A stretch of DNA of 26,593 nt from SFHK01 sp045538305. Its GTDB lineage: Bacteria; Bacillota; Clostridia; Christensenellales; Aristaeellaceae. Positions 22,526 through 26,593 of this stretch are shown here, in pieces (position 1 is the stretch's first letter; the number at the start of each line of letters is the position of its first letter). Both the position numbers and the translations under genes were made by a program. Below the pieces are notes generated by a model. The model was not told the origin of the DNA. It saw nothing but the letters and a program-made list of their open reading frames with translations, and did not search any database. The stretch lies in the NCBI GenBank assembly GCA_045538305.1, contig JAZSRC010000027.1, positions 1 through 26,593 of the forward strand. Direction: 5' to 3'.

Positions 22526-22554
22526 TTGACACAAAATGGGCGGAGGACTATAAT
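22526..22554 (+). promoter_or_regulatory. Consensus sigma-A promoter of the reductase/aconitase X operon
   Basis: TTGACA (22526-22531), a 17-base spacer, and TATAAT (22549-22554) form a perfect consensus promoter. The leader to the start codon is about 60 bases. Such a promoter should be strong unless repressed. Confidence 0.93.
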
Positions 22555-22620
22555 TTATTTGTATAAAATATTCGTATAACCCCGATAGAGCGACTGAACC
22601 TTAAGTAGAGGAGAATAACA

Positions 22621-24696
22621 ATGCAAAACGCAACGGACAAAAAATACGAGGCGCTGTTTACGCCGTGGTCCATAGGAAAGGTAAAAATCAAAAACCGAAT
22701 CGTCATGTGCCCCATGGGCGGAACATCTTTGTTTGGCTGGTTCGAGCTGGGCGGATGCCATTTTGATAAGGAGGCGGCAAAGCTGTTTTTGGAGCGGGCG
22801 AAGAACAACGTGGGCCTGATTATTCCGGGCATTGCGCCGCTTCGCGATACCTTCTGGGGAAAGTGGCTGTGGCAGAATGAGAAAATGTTCAAGGATCTGA
22901 AGGTGTTCATGGACGAAATCCATAAAACCGGGGCGAAGCTTTTTATTCAGCTTACGGCAGGCATGGGAAGAAGCTGGGCCATCACTGATCTGATCGCGCC
23001 GCTGCATAAAAACCGCTTTACCCGCGCGCTGATTAAGCCCGTGATCGATACGTCTCATGAGCTGGCCAGCCCGAGCCCTCAGCCGTCCCGCTGGGCGCAC
23101 GATATCATCTGTCCGGAAATGACGGTGGAGCAGATTCATGAAATCGTGGAGGCGTTTGCCAAAACCGCAAAGCTGTGCATGGACGCAGGCGTAGACGGCG
23201 TTGAAGTGCACGCCGTACACGAAGGATACCTTTTGGATCAGTTTGCCATTGAATTCTTTAATAAGAGAACCGACCAGTACGGCGGGAGCTTTGAAAATCG
23301 ATATCGGTTCGCTTCCGAGGTTGTTCATGCCATCAAGGACGCATGCGGAAAGGATTTCCCGGTTTCCCTGCGCTATTCGGTTGAGTCCAAAATGAAGGGC
23401 TTCTGCGAGGGCGCAATGCCCGGCGAAGCCTACAATGAGGTCGGCAGAAACATGGCGGAATCGGAAAAGGCTGCGAAGTATCTGGAGGAAGCCGGTTACG
23501 ATATGCTGAACGCCGATAACGGCACATATGACTCGTGGTACTGGGCGCATCCGCCGATGTATATGCCGCAAAACTGCAATCTGGAAGATGTAGCGCATAT
23601 CAAGAAGTTTGTCAATATTCCCGTCGTATGCGCAGGCAGAATGGACGCGGTAGTCGGCGCAAAAGCTGTTGAAGAGGGAAAGATCGACGCTGTGGGCGTA
23701 GCGCGTCAGTTCCTGACGGATCCGGAATGGGTGACCAAGCTCATTGAGGATCGGCTTGAGGACATCAAGCCCTGCATATGCTGCCACAGCGGCTGCTTCA
23801 ACTTCTCCTCCGCAAAGGGTCATGCCAATACGCAGGACCTGCCGGATACAATGGGCCTTGCGCGCTGCGCATTGAACCCAGAGACGATGCAGTCGAAAAA
23901 GTACTATATCGAGAAGGCAAAAAAGGCAAAGCACATTGCCGTTATCGGCGGCGGAATCGGCGGCATGGAGGCAGCGATTGTTCTGGCAAAGCGCGGACAT
24001 ACGGTGGACCTGTACGAAAAAACGGGCGAGCTGGGCGGCGTATTTATTGCTGCTGCGGCGCCGTCTTTTAAGGAAAAGGACCGCGCTCTGATTGCGTGGT
24101 ATAAGCGAGAGATCGCCAAGCACAGCGAAATCAGCGTTCATCTGAACAGTGAGATTTCGGATGTTAACAGCCTTGGCTGCGATGAAATTATCGTGGCAAC
24201 CGGAGCAAAAGCCAAAAAGATACCGATCAAGGGCGCGGAAAATGCCATCGAGGCGGTAGATTACCTGCTTGGAAAGCGCGAAGTGGGTGAAAATGTCGTA
24301 ATCATCGGCGGCGGTCTGACGGGCTGTGAAATCGCATATGAGCTGTACCTTCAGGGGAAAAAGCCCGTTATCGTGGAAATGCAGGACGATCTCATTACTC
24401 AAAAGGGCATTTGCCTTGCCAATACCAGCTATCTGCGCGACTTCTTCAAGACCAATCAGGTGAAAGTTTGCATGGAAACGGGCGTAAGCGAAATGAAAGA
24501 TGGCAAGGTAACGATCAAAGACAAAGCCGGAAACGTATCCGAACTTGCGGCTGACAGCGTGATCCTGTCCGTGGGCTATAATCCCGCTCCGCTCGCTGTG
24601 AAGGGAAAGAACATTCATGTAATCGGCGACGCATCCAAGGTCGGAAATCTGAGAACGGTAATCTGGGGCGCATGGGATGTATGCATGAAGCTGTAA
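22621..24696 (+). CDS. Old-Yellow-Enzyme/Fe-S flavin oxidoreductase (FadH/BaiCD-like enoate reductase)
   Basis: A 691-residue three-part flavoenzyme of the 2,4-dienoyl-CoA reductase/BaiCD type, which reduces C=C bonds next to a carbonyl with NAD(P)H. The FMN barrel (about 10-375) has VEVHAVHEGYLLDQF (195-209) with likely catalytic His/Tyr residues, and YGGSFENRYRF. The cluster site has C385-x2-C388-x3-C392 (PCICCHSGC), and the fourth Cys is probably C416 in ARCALNPE. The FAD/NAD part follows with VIGGGIGGMEAA (441-452) and VVIIGGGLTGCEIAYE (about 559-574). The start follows AGAGGAG. It is the first gene of an operon with both aconitase X subunits, so it probably reduces the unsaturated product of a dehydration step. 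Bile-acid use is possible, but no other bai gene is here. Confidence 0.85.
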   Translation: MQNATDKKYEALFTPWSIGKVKIKNRIVMCPMGGTSLFGWFELGGCHFDKEAAKLFLERAKNNVGLIIPGIAPLRDTFWGKWLWQNEKMFKDLKVFMDEIHKTGAKLFIQLTAGMGRSWAITDLIAPLHKNRFTRALIKPVIDTSHELASPSPQPSRWAHDIICPEMTVEQIHEIVEAFAKTAKLCMDAGVDGVEVHAVHEGYLLDQFAIEFFNKRTDQYGGSFENRYRFASEVVHAIKDACGKDFPVSLRYSVESKMKGFCEGAMPGEAYNEVGRNMAESEKAAKYLEEAGYDMLNADNGTYDSWYWAHPPMYMPQNCNLEDVAHIKKFVNIPVVCAGRMDAVVGAKAVEEGKIDAVGVARQFLTDPEWVTKLIEDRLEDIKPCICCHSGCFNFSSAKGHANTQDLPDTMGLARCALNPETMQSKKYYIEKAKKAKHIAVIGGGIGGMEAAIVLAKRGHTVDLYEKTGELGGVFIAAAAPSFKEKDRALIAWYKREIAKHSEISVHLNSEISDVNSLGCDEIIVATGAKAKKIPIKGAENAIEAVDYLLGKREVGENVVIIGGGLTGCEIAYELYLQGKKPVIVEMQDDLITQKGICLANTSYLRDFFKTNQVKVCMETGVSEMKDGKVTIKDKAGNVSELAADSVILSVGYNPAPLAVKGKNIHVIGDASKVGNLRTVIWGAWDVCMKL

Positions 24697-24724
24697 TATG
24701 ACGGCTTGAGTAAGGAGAATGGAT

Positions 24725-26002
24725 ATGATACTGACAAAAGAACAACAGGCGATATTGAACGGCGAAAAGGGCGAAACGATGGCTAAGGTTATGAAGACCA
24801 TGGTCATGTACGGCGAGGCGTTTGAAGCGGAAAAGCTCGTGCCGGTGACGTCCAAATACAACCATCTGGTAACATCCTTCGGCCTTAAGGTCATGTCGCC
24901 CGTGTACGATTTGATGCAGAAGCTGCTGGACGCCGGAGTATGCTCTTCACAGAAGTTTTCGGTTGACCCGAGACCTTTGGATAAGAACGTTCCCGCCAAT
25001 TTCCTTCAGAATTTTGTATTCAAGCATCTGATGTACACCAAGCAGGATTTTTATGAAAAGCAGCTTGCCAAACTGGGCCTGATGGACGAAAATGCGTTCA
25101 GCTGTACCTGTTACATGGACGAAGTCGGCAACAAGCCCCAGAAGGGCGACGTGCTCTCATGGGCGGAGTCCAGCGCGGTCGTATACGCAAACTCCGTGCT
25201 TGGCGCAAGGTGCAACCGAAATTCGGGTATTCTGGATATTATGGGTTCAATCGTAGGCTATGTTCCGTATTTTGGCCTTCTGACGGATGAGGGACGAAAG
25301 GCTACGTGGGTGGTTCGCATCAAGACCACCAAAAAGCCTGAGGCGCAGCTTCTCGGAAGCGCCATCGGCATGAAGGTTATGGAAGACGTACCCTATGTAA
25401 AGGGACTTGATCAGTGGATCGGCAAGGAGCTTACGGACGAAGCGTGCGCGTATCTGAAGGATTTCGGTGCCGCTACCGCATCCAACGGAGCCGTAGGCCT
25501 TTACCACATTGAAAATCTTACGCCCGAAGCCGTGGAAATGGGCGAGGGCCTGATTTGCGACGGCGCGAAGGAATATGTGATTGACGATAAAGAACTGGAA
25601 CGCGTCAAGAAGAATTATCCCGTCGTGTGGAAAAACCCGGACGCCGACCCGAAGCTCTGCTTTGTGGGCTGTCCGCATCTGTCGCTTGAGCAGCTTTGCG
25701 ACTGGACGAAGAGGATTGAAGAGGCACTCAAAAAGACGGGCGCAAAAAAGATCGTCATTCCTACGGTTTTCACCGCCGCGCCCAAAGTGCTGGAGGCATT
25801 TGACAAAACGGAATATGCGCCCCGCCTGAAGGCCGCAGGTGTGATTACGTCCTATATCTGCCCGCTGATGTATATGAACAATCCCCTGTGCAAAAAGATG
25901 CCCGTTATAACGTCTTCCAACAAACTGCGCACATATACCAGCGCTCGCTACTATACCGACGATGAAATTCTTCAGGCAATCACGGGAGGGAAAAAGGTAT
26001 GA
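24725..26002 (+). CDS. Aconitase X catalytic subunit (AcnX large, DUF521)
   Basis: A 425-residue homologue of the aconitase X large subunit. Known members dehydrate cis-3-hydroxy-L-proline (LhpI) or, in archaea, mevalonate 5-phosphate. The core motif is present: SCTCYMDEVGNKPQKGD (126-142), then ESSAVVYANSVLGARCN (148-164). Several Cys in these blocks and near the C-terminus (YICPLMYMNN) are candidate Fe-S ligands. I prefer ATG 24725 to ATG 24719 because AAGGAG (24712-24717) is at a normal distance only from the former, and MILTKEQQ matches the family start. It overlaps the small subunit gene by four bases (ATGA). The substrate is unknown; pairing with an enoate reductase points to a hydroxy acid. 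Confidence 0.85.
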   Translation: MILTKEQQAILNGEKGETMAKVMKTMVMYGEAFEAEKLVPVTSKYNHLVTSFGLKVMSPVYDLMQKLLDAGVCSSQKFSVDPRPLDKNVPANFLQNFVFKHLMYTKQDFYEKQLAKLGLMDENAFSCTCYMDEVGNKPQKGDVLSWAESSAVVYANSVLGARCNRNSGILDIMGSIVGYVPYFGLLTDEGRKATWVVRIKTTKKPEAQLLGSAIGMKVMEDVPYVKGLDQWIGKELTDEACAYLKDFGAATASNGAVGLYHIENLTPEAVEMGEGLICDGAKEYVIDDKELERVKKNYPVVWKNPDADPKLCFVGCPHLSLEQLCDWTKRIEEALKKTGAKKIVIPTVFTAAPKVLEAFDKTEYAPRLKAAGVITSYICPLMYMNNPLCKKMPVITSSNKLRTYTSARYYTDDEILQAITGGKKV

Positions 26003-26442
26003 AAAGATTTCAGGGAAGAGTTGTAACTCCCGGCGAAGTTACGGCGGAAGCCGTCGTTACTACACAGGGCTTTAATACGCTGGCGTCGCTGCAGATGGCG
26101 CTGCAATTTGGCGATAAGGAAGTAAAGTGCGGAGATCAGAATAATGCCGAGCTCCATGGAAAGCCCCTGTTTTCAAAGGCGCTGTGCCTGCCCCAGACTA
26201 TCGGCTCCACCACCGGCGGCCTCGTTCTGTACTGCGCTTGTGCGATGAAGCGAAATCCCGCATGTATGCTGTTTGCCAACCATATCGATTCCCTTGCAGC
26301 GGCAGGTGCTGTGCTAGCGGATGTGTGGGTGGACGGCGTTACCATGCCGGTAGTGGATTCTCTGGGCGACGAGTTCCTGAACTATGTAAAGGACGGCATG
26401 AAAATTACCGTGAAGGCCGACGGAATTGTGGAAGTTGAATAG
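25999..26442 (+). CDS. Aconitase X small subunit (AcnX swivel domain, DUF126)
   Basis: A 147-residue homologue of the AcnX small or swivel subunit, which completes the active site of the large subunit. It keeps the block HGKPLFSKALCLPQTIGSTT (about 53-72), corresponding to the family's loop with active-site Ser; the usual GRGSS reads IGSTTGG here. The rest (FANHIDSLAAAGAVLADVWV) is typical. Its ATG overlaps the large subunit stop, with GGGAGGG inside that gene, so translation is coupled and equimolar subunits are expected. It ends the operon. Confidence 0.85.
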   Translation: MKRFQGRVVTPGEVTAEAVVTTQGFNTLASLQMALQFGDKEVKCGDQNNAELHGKPLFSKALCLPQTIGSTTGGLVLYCACAMKRNPACMLFANHIDSLAAAGAVLADVWVDGVTMPVVDSLGDEFLNYVKDGMKITVKADGIVEVE

Positions 26443-26593
26443 CCTGATATCAATGTGAAACAGAAAAAGCCCCATGCATCCGGTAAATGGATGGCATGGG
26501 GCTCAGGCCATCAAAAAAGTCCCTTTTTTGATGGGAGGGGCCGATCTCCTGAAATCCTGCGGGATTTCCGGGCGGAAATCGGAAGGGGAAGCG
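26443..26593. other. Hairpin-rich right edge
   Basis: No gene is supported. It contains a terminator-like stem (26468-26503), a perfect 12-bp hairpin CCATCAAAAAAG-TCC-CTTTTTTGATGG (26508-26534), and a set of overlapping stems (26541-26582) in which GGATTTCC can pair with either a preceding GAAATCC or a following GGAAATC. Confidence 0.6.
26463..26503 (-). terminator. Intrinsic terminator best read on the - strand
   Basis: AGCCCCATGCATCC pairs with GGAT-G-GCATGGGGCT (one bulge). On the + strand no T-run follows; on the - strand the stem is followed directly by TTTTTCTGTTTC. It therefore fits a leftward gene beyond the window, though it may also end the aconitase X transcript. Confidence 0.6.

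Noticed and set aside
22555..24999. An 814-codon - strand open frame opposite the enoate reductase
   Set aside because: The + strand frame encodes a complete flavoenzyme with Fe-S and two dinucleotide-binding motifs behind a consensus promoter. The antisense product has no family features.

Overview
The window looks like a chromosomal segment from an anaerobic Bacillota species, probably a gut-type Clostridia lineage. Evidence is strong GGAGG ribosome binding sites, sigma-A promoters close to consensus, moderate GC, and gene families typical of such genomes (UROD-like methyltransferase family, BaiCD/FadH-type Fe-S flavoenzyme, cytoplasmic NamZ, DUF2961 glycosidase). I cannot name the genus. 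I see no tRNA, rRNA, CRISPR array, transposase or phage gene.

Layout on the + strand: two small membrane proteins and a TetR regulator broken by an in-frame stop (318-1473); a UROD-family protein (1809-2834); a 483-base gap with a perfect 25-bp inverted repeat; a glutaminase-family hydrolase and a nitrilase-family amidase (3318-6247); then a tight six-gene operon (6522-15707). That operon encodes a C39-like cysteine peptidase with Asp-rich calcium-type repeats, an unknown 177-aa protein, three dynamin-like GTPases in a row, and a small protein with a membrane hairpin. The third dynamin carries a tandem N-terminal copy of its GTPase domain that has lost the nucleotide-binding residues. A stand-alone E2-type acyltransferase-fold protein follows under its own promoter (15867-16760).

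On the - strand, from right to left: xpt with a GH172/DUF2961 glycosidase; a DMT-type permease with its own promoter; and a NamZ - tandem GNAT - PIG-L deacetylase operon that suggests intracellular handling of amino sugars. Diverging from xpt on the + strand, behind a perfect-consensus promoter, is an operon of an Old-Yellow-Enzyme/Fe-S enoate reductase and the two aconitase X subunits (22621-26442). It reads as a 'dehydrate, then reduce' pathway for a hydroxy acid. The right edge is rich in hairpins.

The strongest candidate for an undescribed system is the three-dynamin/C39-peptidase operon. The likely theme is cytoplasmic, GTP-driven membrane remodelling with a calcium-responsive protease, possibly a stress or defence device. 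That function is inference; the domain calls rest on visible motifs.
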